A stretch of DNA of 64,000 nucleotides from NCBI RefSeq assembly GCF_001704635.1, contig NZ_MAXF01000038.1:124001-188000 (forward strand), written 5' to 3'. Below, piece by piece: positions 35,219 through 43,457 of this stretch. The notes under the pieces were generated by a model. That model was not told the DNA's origin. It was given only the letters and a program-made list of their open reading frames with translations, and searched no databases. The position numbers and the translations under genes are program-made. This stretch comes from Streptomyces sparsogenes (GTDB taxonomy: Bacteria; Actinomycetota; Actinomycetes; Streptomycetales; Streptomycetaceae). The stretch's first letter is position 1, and each line of letters opens with the position of its first letter.

Positions 35219-36646
35219 TCACGCCGGGGGCAGCAGCTTCTTCTGCGGCTTGCCCATGGCGTTGCGCGGCAGCGCGTCCAGGAAGCGGACCTTGCGGGGG
35301 CGCTTGTGGACGGAGAGCTGCCCGGCGACGAAGTCGATCAGCTCCGCCTCGCTCACCCCGTCGGCGACCACGTACGCCACGATCTGCTGCCCCAGGTCCT
35401 CGTGCGGCGCGCCGACGACCGCCGCCTCGCGGACCGCCGGGTGGTCCAGCAGCGCGTTCTCGACCTCGCCCGCGCCGATGCGGTAGCCGCCGGACTTGAT
35501 CAGGTCGGTGGAGGCGCGGCCGACGATGCGGTGGAAGCCGTCGGGCTCGATCGCGGCGATGTCACCGGTGCGGAACCAGCCGTCCTCGGTGTACGAGCCG
35601 GCGGTCGCCTCGGGGCGGCCCAGGTAGCCGTCGAAGAGGGTGGGGCCGGTGAGCTGGAGTTCGCCGATCTCCGCGCCCTCCTCGGCGGCCACGCGGGTGC
35701 GGATGCCGGACAGCGGGGTGCCGACGTAGCCGGGGCGGCGTTCGCCGTCCGCGCGGGTGCTGAGGGTGATGAGCGTCTCCGTCATGCCGTAGCGCTCGAC
35801 GGGCCGGTGGCCGGTGAGCAGCTCCAGGTCGCGGAAGACGGGGGCGGGCAGCGGCGCGCTGCCGGAGACCAGCAGCCGGGCGGCGGACAGCGCCCGGGCG
35901 GCGTCGGGGTCCTGGGCGACCCGGTGCCAGACCGTCGGCACGCCGAAGTACAGGCTGCCGCCCGCCGCCGCGTACGCCGCGGGGGCCGGCCGACCGGTGT
36001 GCACCAGCCGGCTGCCCGTGCGCAGCGCGCCCAGCACGCCCAGCACCAGGCCGTGCACATGGAACAGCGGCAGGCCGTGGACGAGCGTGTCCTCCGCCGT
36101 CCAGGCCCACGCCTCGGCCAGCGCGTCCAGGTCGGCGGCCACCGCGCGCCGGGAGATCAGCGCGCCCTTGGGGGCGCCGGTGGTGCCGGAGGTGTAGAGG
36201 ATGAACGCCGTCGCCTTCGGGTCCGGCTCGGGCCCGGTCCACGCCGCGCGCTCGGCCAGGTCCACCGGGACCGTCTCGACGGCGGCGGCGGGTGCGGCGG
36301 GTGCGGCGGAGGCTTCCCGGCCGCCGGCGTCCTCCGCGCCCTGCGGGCCCGTCAGCAGCAGCGCGGCCTTGGAGTCGCGGAGTATGTGGTCGCGCTCGGC
36401 GGGCCCGGAGTCCGGCGGCACGGGCACCACGGGCACCCCGGCCAGCAGCGCGCCCACCACGGCCGTCACCGTCTCCACCGTCGGGGTCGCCCGGACGGCG
36501 ACGACCGGCGCCCCGGCGATACGCGCCGCGACCGCGACCGCGGCGCTGAACAACGCCTCACGGGAGCAGGAGCGGCCGGCCACGGTGAGGGCGTCGGGGC
36601 GGTCGCCGTCCGGCTCGGCGAGGGACGTCAGGAGAGGTGCGGACAC
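35219..36646 (-). CDS. Malonyl-CoA synthetase-like acyl-CoA ligase (MatB-type)
   Basis: A 475-residue ANL-superfamily adenylating enzyme. The P-loop is LYTSGTTGAPKG, with GLPLFHVHGLVLGVLGALR, RYGMTETLITLSTRADGERR and the hinge GRASTDLIKSGGYRIGAGEVE. The final Lys region is RNAMGKPQKKLL. RYGMTETL and the HVHGL loop match what I remember of MatB, so malonate or methylmalonate activation to the CoA thioester is the best guess; other short acids are possible. The GTG at 36646 has GAAGGAG upstream. It is convergent with the thioamitide cluster, and its stop lies in a GC-rich hairpin (about 35208-35229). Confidence 0.88.
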   Translation of the reverse strand: MSAPLLTSLAEPDGDRPDALTVAGRSCSREALFSAAVAVAARIAGAPVVAVRATPTVETVTAVVGALLAGVPVVPVPPDSGPAERDHILRDSKAALLLTGPQGAEDAGGREASAAPAAPAAAVETVPVDLAERAAWTGPEPDPKATAFILYTSGTTGAPKGALISRRAVAADLDALAEAWAWTAEDTLVHGLPLFHVHGLVLGVLGALRTGSRLVHTGRPAPAAYAAAGGSLYFGVPTVWHRVAQDPDAARALSAARLLVSGSAPLPAPVFRDLELLTGHRPVERYGMTETLITLSTRADGERRPGYVGTPLSGIRTRVAAEEGAEIGELQLTGPTLFDGYLGRPEATAGSYTEDGWFRTGDIAAIEPDGFHRIVGRASTDLIKSGGYRIGAGEVENALLDHPAVREAAVVGAPHEDLGQQIVAYVVADGVSEAELIDFVAGQLSVHKRPRKVRFLDALPRNAMGKPQKKLLPPA

Positions 36647-36769
36647 GGACGTGCTCCTTCCACAGCGGGCCCCGGGTACGGGCACCTGGGTGAGGGGTAC
36701 CTGTCCCCCCGTTCGCTTCGGGGGGCTAGCCCTACCGACAATGCGTCCCTGCGACCGTATCGTCGCACC

Positions 36770-37192
36770 ATGGACGCCCGGGACGCCGATCTGAAGCGCG
36801 AACTCGACGCGACCCTCCAGACCCGCAAGGAGCTGGGGGCCGAGTACGAGACGGAGCTGGTCGACTCCTTCATGGAGAAGGTCGAGCAGCGGTTCCACGA
36901 CACCGCGGACCGCCATGTGCGCCGGCAACTCGCCGAGCAGCAGATGGCCGCCGCCCGCGGCACCCGCCCCGACCCGAGGGCCCGCCCCGGCCAGGGCCTC
37001 GGGATGAGCCTCGGCGAGCGCTTCGCCTTCGTCGCGGTCTCGCTGGTGCTGGCCATCCCCCTCTGCGCGATCGCCGCGGTCAACACGGGGCTGTCCGGCC
37101 TGGCGGTGACCTGGGCCGGCATCTTCGGCGTCAACGCGGTACACGCCTCCGGCGGCTTCTCCCGCCTGCGCCGCCACCGCGACAAGCCGTAA
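36770..37192 (+). CDS. Small integral membrane protein with N-terminal coiled coil
   Basis: A 140-residue protein. A charged helical N-half (about 1-70; LKRELDATLQTRKELGAEYE, VDSFMEKVEQRF) precedes two membrane segments at about 82-103 and 108-125. This is typical of a conserved Streptomyces hypothetical family. The ATG at 36770 is divergent from the acyl-CoA ligase. There is no known function. A large structured hairpin region follows it. Confidence 0.75.
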   Translation: MDARDADLKRELDATLQTRKELGAEYETELVDSFMEKVEQRFHDTADRHVRRQLAEQQMAAARGTRPDPRARPGQGLGMSLGERFAFVAVSLVLAIPLCAIAAVNTGLSGLAVTWAGIFGVNAVHASGGFSRLRRHRDKP

Positions 37193-37665
37193 GGCGAGTG
37201 AGCCAAAGGGCGCGCCGCCCGCGCCGGAGGCGCTGATCGATGCAGTGAAAGCGATGAGACCAAGCGAGCGAGGGCTCGTGTCGATATGCGGCTCCGCCGC
37301 GTGAGCGAGCGCAGCGTCGAAGAGTGTCGACACCGGACCCGAGCGCCCGGCGGGGGCACCTCCCAGCGGTAGCTGGGGGAGAACCGAGCCCAAAAGGGAG
37401 GGAGGGGACCGCCGCACCCCGGTGTGAGCACCAGGGGCGGGACGACGGCGGTCCCCGCCGGGGACGCGGTTGCCGCGTCCGGGCGACCGTGGAGGTCCGG
37501 GAGCCGCTCCGGAGGTCCGTGTCGCCGTACCGGGGTGTCGGTGTCGTCCGTTCCGACACTCACTAATGTGCCGGAGCTGTGTTAAGCCCGTGCTGCGGGC
37601 GCGTGACACCCGCGTACCACTTACCGGAAGGGCGAGCGTCCTTTCGCAGTCACAAAATCGCGTGG
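37193..37665. other. 473-base intergenic region with strong hairpins
   Basis: Contains CTCCCAGC-GGTA-GCTGGGGGAG (about 37360-37381), an element seen in many Streptomyces intergenic regions. There is also a long two-part hairpin whose 11-bp outer stem pairs 37404-37414 with 37446-37456 around an inner stem. No gene is visible. GC falls after about 37560, where the graspetide locus begins, which suggests an insertion boundary here. Confidence 0.6.
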
Positions 37666-38805
37666 TTACCGCAGGGCCCAAGACTGGCCATCGGGGCTCT
37701 GGTACCAAAGCCGGTGCTCGGTGTCCGTCACGGTCAGACCGAAGTGCTCCCAGGGGGGCATGTTGTGCTCCGTCCACCACTGCCACGCCCATCGGAGGGT
37801 TTCCCATACCTCCGGCTCCCCCTGGCCGCAGAACTGGGGCTCCTCCGGCTTGTCGTCCCTGTAGAGGAGTTCGCACCACCGGCCATCCATCATGACCAGG
37901 CGGCGCGTGCTCTGGTTCTCCTCCGTGCCGTACTGGAGACCCACGCCTGGCAAATGGGCGGCCAGCCAGAACTTGAAGTGGTAATCGTCGAAGACCGAGA
38001 CCGGGATGTCGGTGTACCCCTGGGAGGCCGGGGTCAGCTCCGCGCTCGTCACGGCTGCCTCGCCCTCATGACGGGCCGGCATGAACGCCCCCCCGTCCTT
38101 CAGGAAGGGACCGCTGAGGTTGCCGTCGTCGTCGGCCTCCAGGAGCACCAACGCGGCGCTGAGAGGGCCGAAGACGTTGGCGATCAGGCGCCCACCCGGA
38201 GCCATTGCCGAGCGGATTGTGTCCGTGATCCGAGGCAGGCCGAACGAGAAAATGGCTTTGTCGAACCGCCTGTTGAAGTTGTGCGATGTGGCGTCGGCCG
38301 GCACCACACTGATGTTGAGCCCGAGCTGCTTCAGACGTGCGGCGGCCTCGGAAGTGCCGTTCAGGTCACACGCGACCATCTGGTTGCCGTGGCGAAGCTG
38401 TGCGGCGATCAGGGCGGCCTGGTAGCCGGTGCCGAGGCCACCATCCAATACGTGATCGTCGCTCTGGATGTCGAGCGCCTCGATCATGCGGCACGTAAGG
38501 CTTGGTTGCGTGCTGGACGACGTGGGGGTGCCGTGCCACCCGCCCGTGACCTGTTCGGCCTGGTCCAGTGCGGTGACCAGCGTCAGGTTCGAATAGATGG
38601 GCCTGAGCCAGTCATCACCATCCGTTTCCGTGCACTCCCGCCACAGGGTTGGTGTTCCGCCCGCGTTGACGAAGTACCGGGGCACGAAGAGGTGACGAGG
38701 GGTCGAGGAGACGGCCTCGATCAGGCGCGGTGCCGTGAGATCCCCCGACTCTTGTAGTTCGGCGGCGAGGCTCGATGCCCTGCTCTTCCAGTTCAACGGT
38801 TGCAC
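37666..38805 (-). CDS. tgmC: ATP-grasp peptide maturase system methyltransferase (isoaspartyl-MT-like)
   Basis: A 379-residue protein. The N-terminal domain looks like protein-L-isoaspartate methyltransferase (LIEAVSSTPRHLFVPRYFVN, SSSTQPSLTCRMIEALDI, SAM motif VLDGGLGTGYQAAL). A C-terminal extension unique to the RiPP branch follows. In graspetide loci the homologue methylates an Asp that then collapses to an aspartimide. The GTG at 38805 follows GGAGG and overlaps the ligase end by 13 bases; this is better than an upstream ATG at 38904. GC is lower than in the flanks. Confidence 0.9.
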   Translation of the reverse strand: MQPLNWKSRASSLAAELQESGDLTAPRLIEAVSSTPRHLFVPRYFVNAGGTPTLWRECTETDGDDWLRPIYSNLTLVTALDQAEQVTGGWHGTPTSSSTQPSLTCRMIEALDIQSDDHVLDGGLGTGYQAALIAAQLRHGNQMVACDLNGTSEAAARLKQLGLNISVVPADATSHNFNRRFDKAIFSFGLPRITDTIRSAMAPGGRLIANVFGPLSAALVLLEADDDGNLSGPFLKDGGAFMPARHEGEAAVTSAELTPASQGYTDIPVSVFDDYHFKFWLAAHLPGVGLQYGTEENQSTRRLVMMDGRWCELLYRDDKPEEPQFCGQGEPEVWETLRWAWQWWTEHNMPPWEHFGLTVTDTEHRLWYQSPDGQSWALR

Positions 38806-39740
38806 CAATCCTCCAGAGTCTTGGCGAAGGCGGTAGCGAGAGGCATACCTGCGGAATTGGCCCATGCCCACTGGCCAGAGGGGTTGGCCTCCAGGAACAT
38901 CCACTCACCTGCGGGCGTGACGATGAAGTCTGCCGCGAAGTACTTGAGCTCGAACACGGAGGCGTACCCCCGCAAGGATTCTTGTACCTCTGAGGGGGTG
39001 GCCATAGGGGTGACGGCGATGGCGTCGTAGTCGGATCGGTAATCGATCCGGGCTTGGTCGCTGCCCGCGTCGATGCGTGCGCTGTAGCAGGTATCGCCAA
39101 TGAACATGACGCGTACCTCGAAGTCCTTTTCGAGTTCTTCTTGATACAGGTGAGCAGTGACCTGAACGCCGTTGAGGTCCGACGGATCCACACGGCGGGT
39201 GTACATCTGGTCCCACCCATCCTCGTGCGCCACGACAGGGACGCCCAGCGCCTTCGTGATGATCGGGCCATGAATGAATTGCGCGAACCGCCTCACGGCG
39301 CCCGGATCACTGGTGATCAGGGTGCGCGGCGTCGTCAGACCGACAGCGCCGGCAACGCGGAGCTGCTGCGGTTTGAACTCCGCGTAGGTCGCCCTGGACG
39401 GGTGGTTCATGAAGGGAGCATCGAGGCTTGCCAACACCCCACCGAACCCAATCCTGGCTGCTCCGCGAGCGTAGTGCTCATCAGCCTCCGAAAGGCTGGG
39501 GAAGCGGAACATGCCAGGACGATTCCAGTACACGGCCTTGATGTCGGAGAGTTCCACGCTGCGCTGCTCGGTAGCCAGCACGCCGTTCCACTGGCCCTTG
39601 TTGAAGGTTGCTCGGAACTCCAGCTCAAGCGGGAACTGAGCTGTGTCCATCCGGAAGACGGGGACACCCGCCGAGGCCAGCTCGCCGACGATGAGGTCGG
39701 TGCCAGCCTCGAACGGGCCGTCCACTACAAGCACGGTCAC
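38793..39740 (-). CDS. tgmB: ATP-grasp ribosomal peptide maturase
   Basis: A 315-residue ATP-grasp ligase that links Asp/Glu side chains of the precursor to Thr/Ser or Lys side chains. Features are an N-terminal domain (VYWNRPGMFRFP), HPSRATYAEFKPQQLRVAGA, KALG in the ATP lobe, LYQEELEKDFEVRVMFIG and the metal-binding end FAADFIVTPAGEWMFLEANP with SGQW. This is the MvdD/MdnC-like group. GTG at 39740 overlaps the precursor stop as GTGA. It is central in a three-gene operon. Confidence 0.94.
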   Translation of the reverse strand: MTVLVVDGPFEAGTDLIVGELASAGVPVFRMDTAQFPLELEFRATFNKGQWNGVLATEQRSVELSDIKAVYWNRPGMFRFPSLSEADEHYARGAARIGFGGVLASLDAPFMNHPSRATYAEFKPQQLRVAGAVGLTTPRTLITSDPGAVRRFAQFIHGPIITKALGVPVVAHEDGWDQMYTRRVDPSDLNGVQVTAHLYQEELEKDFEVRVMFIGDTCYSARIDAGSDQARIDYRSDYDAIAVTPMATPSEVQESLRGYASVFELKYFAADFIVTPAGEWMFLEANPSGQWAWANSAGMPLATAFAKTLEDWCNR

Positions 39741-40018
39741 TCGATGTATCCGGGGTCGCTACCCTCGTCGGACGGCGGAGGGTTCTTGATATCCCCGTCC
39801 GGGTTGGTCTTCTGGCTCGTGGCCATGGACACCAGCGGTGTGCCGTCGGCCATGGAGGCAGTCTGCGCCACGGGGTCGTAGACACGCGTCTCCACGCTCG
39901 GGGCCGTCAGGTCAGAGACGCGGAACCGCGCGCCCTGAAGCGCGTACGGCCGCATTCCGACGGGGGCAGTACCAACCGGTGCCGGCCGCCCGAGGGGAAG
40001 TGCCTCGATCAGATTCAT
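39737..40018 (-). CDS. tgmA: Graspetide precursor (ATP-grasp-modified RiPP)
   Basis: A 93-residue precursor. The N-terminal leader contains RPYALQGARFRVSDL, then a linker (ASMADGTPLVSMATSQKTNP). The acceptor-rich C-terminus is TNPDGDIKNPPPSDEGSDPG-YIE, full of Asp/Glu with Thr, Ser and Lys partners upstream. The layout matches the TgmA family. ATG at 40018 has AAAAGGAG seven bases ahead. The crosslinks would join Thr/Ser/Lys of the middle part to Asp/Glu of the tail, and one Asp is the likely aspartimide site for the methyltransferase. Confidence 0.92.
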   Translation of the reverse strand: MNLIEALPLGRPAPVGTAPVGMRPYALQGARFRVSDLTAPSVETRVYDPVAQTASMADGTPLVSMATSQKTNPDGDIKNPPPSDEGSDPGYIE

Positions 40019-40112
40019 GTGACTCCTTTTGTGAGATGGAATCCGGTCCGTCATGCACTTGCGAACCGCCCTGTCTAACTGTCCTTCCCGATACGGAGTA
40101 GTCGGGCGGCTG

Positions 40113-40213
40113 TCCCCCTGTCCGGACTCGAACCGGAGTCTCCTGCTGCACGCATTGAAAGTGAACGAAAGGTGCGCGCATTGCAGTGCTCTTCCTGACT
40201 TAGCTGCAGGGGG
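40113..40213 (-). ncRNA. tRNA-like sequence with enlarged anticodon arm
   Basis: On the minus strand a 7-bp acceptor stem (CCCCCTG with CAGGGGG) and a D-arm-like segment (GCTAAGTCAGGAAGAGC) are intact. A perfect 5-bp T-stem with loop TTCGAGT is also present. The anticodon region is about 26 bases too long: CAATGCG occurs twice, 26 bases apart, and extra pairing (GCGCGC with GCGTGC) extends the arm. Removing one repeat unit would give 75 bases, a normal tRNA length, but no clean anticodon loop. No CCA is encoded. It could be a decayed tRNA, an attachment-site relic, or a structured leader of the adjacent tgm operon. Confidence 0.4.
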
Positions 40214-40222
40214 TTCACTAGG

Positions 40223-40261
40223 GCCCGCCCGTCTGCGATTGAGGGAGTCAGACGGGCGGGC
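40223..40261. terminator. Hairpin terminator
   Basis: GCCCGCCCGTCTG (40223-40235) pairs perfectly with 40249-40261 and is followed by TTATTAG. It probably ends transcripts coming from the minus-strand NUDIX gene, separating it from the tRNA-like element and tgm operon. Confidence 0.75.
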
Positions 40262-40346
40262 TTATTAGAGGGGCCACCAGCAGCCCCTCATCCGATCCGG
40301 CGGGGCAGGCTTGCCGGAACGGAGTTCAGAAGCGACGCTACTTCTC

Positions 40347-40472
40347 TTACGACTGATCCTGGAATCGTGCTCGGCAGGCCAGGACCCCGTTGCGGTCCGG
40401 GAGACCTAGAGCCCGAGCATGTCTGGTCACCGTCCCGCTTGTAACGTCAAAAATGGCCGCAATGTCAGCCAC
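40347..40472 (-). CDS. Short helix-turn-helix ORF, possibly a remnant
   Basis: From GTG 40472 the frame reads ADIAAIFDVTSGTVTRHARA, then LGLPDRNGVLACRARFQDQS and stop. This is a clear helix-turn-helix-like pattern of about 41 residues. The frame stays open upstream (ARGRAGSQVLG before the GTG) without a good start, so it may be the C-terminal remnant of a longer phage- or element-type regulator. There is no clear ribosome site. Confidence 0.4.
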   Translation of the reverse strand: MADIAAIFDVTSGTVTRHARALGLPDRNGVLACRARFQDQS

Positions 40473-40579
40473 ACCCAAAACCTGAGACCCCGCCCGCCCC
40501 CTCGCCGGATTCCGTGTGGGAATGGACCTTAACCAAGCACACGGAGGGGCAGCCGAGAAGGGGGCGGGGGCTTAGCGGG

Positions 40580-41557
40580 CTACGCGGCCGCGTGTTCCCC
40601 TTGTATCAGCAGGGGCACCCCGGCCCCCTGCGCGATGGCGGCGAGACCTTCCCGGATCCGACGCGCCTGGTACGGCTCGCATACCTCGTCCAGGGCACTG
40701 GGGTGCACCCATACGCACTCTGACAGCTCGTCGCGTGCATCCTCGGGAACGGCCACAGCCCGCGCCTCGTCGTCCGGCAGAACGCCACCGTCAAGAACGA
40801 CGTTGTATCCCTCGGCTGCGGTGGAGTTTTCCGGCATGTGGTCGAGCGCGACCACCGTACGGAGCTTCCGCACCAGCCCCGTTTCCTCCCTCAGCTCCCG
40901 TGCGGCTCCGCACGAGACGTATTCGCCCGCGTGGACCCCACCGCCGGGGAGCTGTAACCCTCCGGTGCCGTAGGTCGGCCGCACGAGCAACACTCGGCCC
41001 TGCGAGTCGCGCACTATCACCAGCGCGCCGATACGCCTACGAGGCGGTTTCAAGGGGTCGATATCCGAGTGTGCCATCTCGCCATCCTTCCGGGGTAGTA
41101 GCATGTTTATTTTTTTCTCAGCCATCGCCACAGCCTCTTCAATGGCCCATCGGTAGGGGTCCTCTGCCGCGTACAGCGGAAGCTCGTTCTCGCCAACCCA
41201 TTCGATGTCGGCGATCCCGGGTACGGCAAAGGGGGCCGGAACTGCGACCGACTCACCCTCTCCCAGTTCCCCGCCATCACAGATGACCGTAAGTTCCTCG
41301 TGCCCCGTCCCGGAATGGGCGGGCAAGTGATTCAGGACAAGAAACCTGGTGATCGAGCGGATGAGCCGAGTCTGTTGCTTCAGCGCGCGAGCGGCTGCGT
41401 CCGGGATCGTTTCTCCCTGGCGTAGAAAGTTACCGGGGAGGCTCCACGTGATGGAGCGCTCCCCTTTTACCATAAGCACACGACCCTCAGACGCTCGGAC
41501 GAGTACGAGGGCGTTGATTCGCATGGCAGGCTGACCGGCCGACTTATTCGGAATCAA
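40580..41557 (-). CDS. Tandem double-NUDIX protein, first domain degenerate
   Basis: A 325-residue protein with two NUDIX folds. The C-terminal domain has a full NUDIX box (GGGVHAGEYVSCGAARELRE-ETGL), so it should hydrolyse a nucleoside diphosphate derivative. The N-terminal domain has the same fold (RINALVLVRASEGRVLMVKG) but its box reads GNFLRQGETIPDAAARALKQ-QTRL. There REUxEE has become RALKQQ, with the metal-binding Glu pair lost. A linker around residues 150-170 joins them. Start TTG 41557 or ATG 41524; neither has a strong ribosome site. It lies between the graspetide operon and an XRE regulator. Confidence 0.82.
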   Translation of the reverse strand: MIPNKSAGQPAMRINALVLVRASEGRVLMVKGERSITWSLPGNFLRQGETIPDAAARALKQQTRLIRSITRFLVLNHLPAHSGTGHEELTVICDGGELGEGESVAVPAPFAVPGIADIEWVGENELPLYAAEDPYRWAIEEAVAMAEKKINMLLPRKDGEMAHSDIDPLKPPRRRIGALVIVRDSQGRVLLVRPTYGTGGLQLPGGGVHAGEYVSCGAARELREETGLVRKLRTVVALDHMPENSTAAEGYNVVLDGGVLPDDEARAVAVPEDARDELSECVWVHPSALDEVCEPYQARRIREGLAAIAQGAGVPLLIQGEHAAA

Positions 41558-42313
41558 CGGTGCACCTTGTCTTTCCTGAGTTGGCTTGCTCTCGTTCGGT
41601 CGCGTGACGCGGACACCGGCACGTTGGCCATCGCCCCGTATCGATGGCCTCTGGTGACTTACGTTGAATGGCGCGCTTCGGCTGCAGATCCAGTTGGCTT
41701 CCGTCTGCGTATTTTCGATAGATGCGGATCGTCATTTGGCTCACCGATCAGCCCTCCGCAGGAATTCATGCTGGATGACAAACGAACGCACGAGTGGAAA
41801 CGCTGGATCGGCGGGCCAAAAAACCCTGTCGCGCAGGTCCGCCGGCACCCGGAGGGGGATGGTGGGCGGATCATGATGGGCGCCCGAGAGAGGGGCCGGA
41901 GGTGTCTCAGGGGCGCTGCGGGCGGCGAGATACTTTGCCCTGCGCCGACCGCGCGGCGTCTGCCTCCGCGTCAGCCACACCATCCACCCGCCCATGGCCG
42001 TCTGCCTGGTGCTCACCACGCATCTCCGGCGGCCCCGGCGGCCCGGGGAGCCGTAGCAATGGCGCTGGGCGGTTGGCGACTCGGCCGCACCCGATCGGCG
42101 CTCCGCGACGGGAGCACGATCCCGGAGGGTTCCGATGCGGCGCGCAGATCGCCACGCGCCTGTTGGGTCCCTCTGATCGTCTCGCCTGCCGCCTGCCGAT
42201 CAACCACGGCCGCTCCTCTCTGTAGTGCTCCCACTACCAGGGAGGTTCAGCGTGGCCTATAGTCGAGCCCCATTCAATCTGTCAGCCATGGATGGAAGGT
42301 CAGCGAACGACCT
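41558..42313. other. 756-base region without a convincing gene
   Basis: Several open frames cross it on both strands, but none has a ribosome site, family motif or consistent codon bias. GC is lower than elsewhere. The only structure I can support is the palindrome and -10-like element just before the XRE gene. It may be decayed sequence between the NUDIX gene and the regulator pair. Confidence 0.5.
42222..42263 (+). promoter_or_regulatory. Palindrome and -10-like element before the XRE regulator
   Basis: GTAGTG-CTCC-CACTAC (42222-42237) lies 20 bases before TATAGT (42258-42263), which itself is about 50 bases ahead of the XRE start. The position near -35 suggests autoregulation. Confidence 0.5.
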
Positions 42314-43150
42314 GTGAACAAAAACGACTTGAACCCGGATGCCTCTCCCGAAGCGGCCTACGGGGCGCGTTTACGCAGCATGCGTGAGGCTCGCGGCTGG
42401 ACTCAAGAGGACCTTGCCAAGCGCACCGAATATTCCAGTGTGCATATTTCAGCCGTCGAAAATGGTCGGAAACCTCCAACCCTCCGCTTTTCGCGTAGTG
42501 TGGACCGCGCCTTCGGCATCGAGGGGGCAGCAGACTCCTTCGAGCGCGAGTATCGCGAGATCCGCCACGGCAGCCTGCTGGAGGGGTTCCCGGAGTTCGT
42601 AGGCTACGAGGGACGTGCGGTAGAGATCCGGCTGTACGAAGTCGGTGTCATCCCCGGACTGTTGCAGACGATGGAGTACGCGGCGGTCGTGGCGGACAGT
42701 GAGGTCAAGCGGGGAGCGATCACCACCGAGCAGGCGCAGGAGCGAGTGGCGCTCGTCGCTGAGCGGCAATCCGCGCTCGTCCGGCCGCATCCGCCACTAG
42801 TCTTGGTGGTGCTGGACGAAAGCTGTATCCGACGGCCTGTCGGTGAGCCCGCCGTCATGGACGCGCAGTTGGCGCGGCTGGTCGAGTTCGCCGAGCTGCC
42901 AAACACCATGGTCCAGGTCGCCCCGTTCGAGATGGGGACTCGTCGGCCGTTCAACCTACCGATAACCGTGCTGACGATGGCGGACCGCTCGCTCATGTCG
43001 TACGCCAAGTCTGCTCAGCGGGGCCATCTCGAACGGGATAGCAAGTTCGTGCTGCCTATGTTGACGGCCTACCATCAGCTACAGGCTGAAGCGCTCTCTC
43101 AGAAAGAGTCTGTGGCCATGATCAATCAGTTGCGAAAGGGCACCCCGTGA
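42314..43150 (+). CDS. XRE-family regulator with DUF5753 domain
   Basis: A 278-residue protein. The N-terminal HTH_3 domain (about 18-75; RLRSMREARGWTQEDLAKRT, VHISAVENGRKPPT) is followed by a DUF5753 sensor or scaffold domain (VIPGLLQTMEYA, LDESCIRRPVG, QVAPFEMG). These proteins are very common in Streptomyces, usually paired with a DUF397 protein, and affect development or antibiotic production; targets are unknown. It starts at GTG 42314 and overlaps the DUF397 gene as GTGA. Confidence 0.9.
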   Translation: MNKNDLNPDASPEAAYGARLRSMREARGWTQEDLAKRTEYSSVHISAVENGRKPPTLRFSRSVDRAFGIEGAADSFEREYREIRHGSLLEGFPEFVGYEGRAVEIRLYEVGVIPGLLQTMEYAAVVADSEVKRGAITTEQAQERVALVAERQSALVRPHPPLVLVVLDESCIRRPVGEPAVMDAQLARLVEFAELPNTMVQVAPFEMGTRRPFNLPITVLTMADRSLMSYAKSAQRGHLERDSKFVLPMLTAYHQLQAEALSQKESVAMINQLRKGTP

Positions 43151-43347
43151 CGACCGAATCTCCGCAGTGGTTCACGTCCTCGTACAGCGCCAACGGCGGC
43201 CAGTGCGTAGAGGTCGCCGCAAACCTCGCCGCCTCGCGCGGCCTCGTCCCCGTCCGCGACTCCAAGGAGCCTGAAGGCCCGGCTCTGACGTTCACAGCGG
43301 ATGCCTGGTCAGCCTTCGTCGAGTACGCCAAGTCGGCGGACGTCTGA
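43147..43347 (+). CDS. DUF397 domain protein
   Basis: A 66-residue DUF397 protein. The block WFTSSYSANGGQCVEVAANL, then VPVRDSKEPEGPALTF and WSAFVEYAK are the family hallmarks. GTG 43147 overlaps the XRE stop, so the pair is translationally coupled. The family acts with XRE-DUF5753 partners, somewhat like antitoxin or anti-regulator pairs. A strong terminator follows. Confidence 0.92.
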   Translation: MTTESPQWFTSSYSANGGQCVEVAANLAASRGLVPVRDSKEPEGPALTFTADAWSAFVEYAKSADV

Positions 43348-43370
43348 CGTAGCCGCGTAGACTACGGCCT

Positions 43371-43407
43371 GAGAGCCCTCCCCTGGCACACCCGGGGGAG
43401 GGCTCTC
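43371..43407. terminator. Terminator after the XRE-DUF397 pair
   Basis: GAGAGCCCTCCCC (43371-43383) pairs perfectly with 43395-43407, 13 bp with an 11-base loop. Confidence 0.85.
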
Positions 43408-43457
43408 GTGTGTCTGCGGTTGTGCTCCTCAGTGGTCTGTGCGCAGAGCTGTGCCGG

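Noticed and set aside
35306..36769. Long plus-strand frame opposite the acyl-CoA ligase
   Set aside because: A shadow frame; only its last part (from ATG 36770) is a plausible gene.
41567..42262. 231-residue plus-strand frame in the NUDIX-XRE gap
   Set aside because: Low-complexity, no ribosome site, no motif, and codon use unlike coding sequence.
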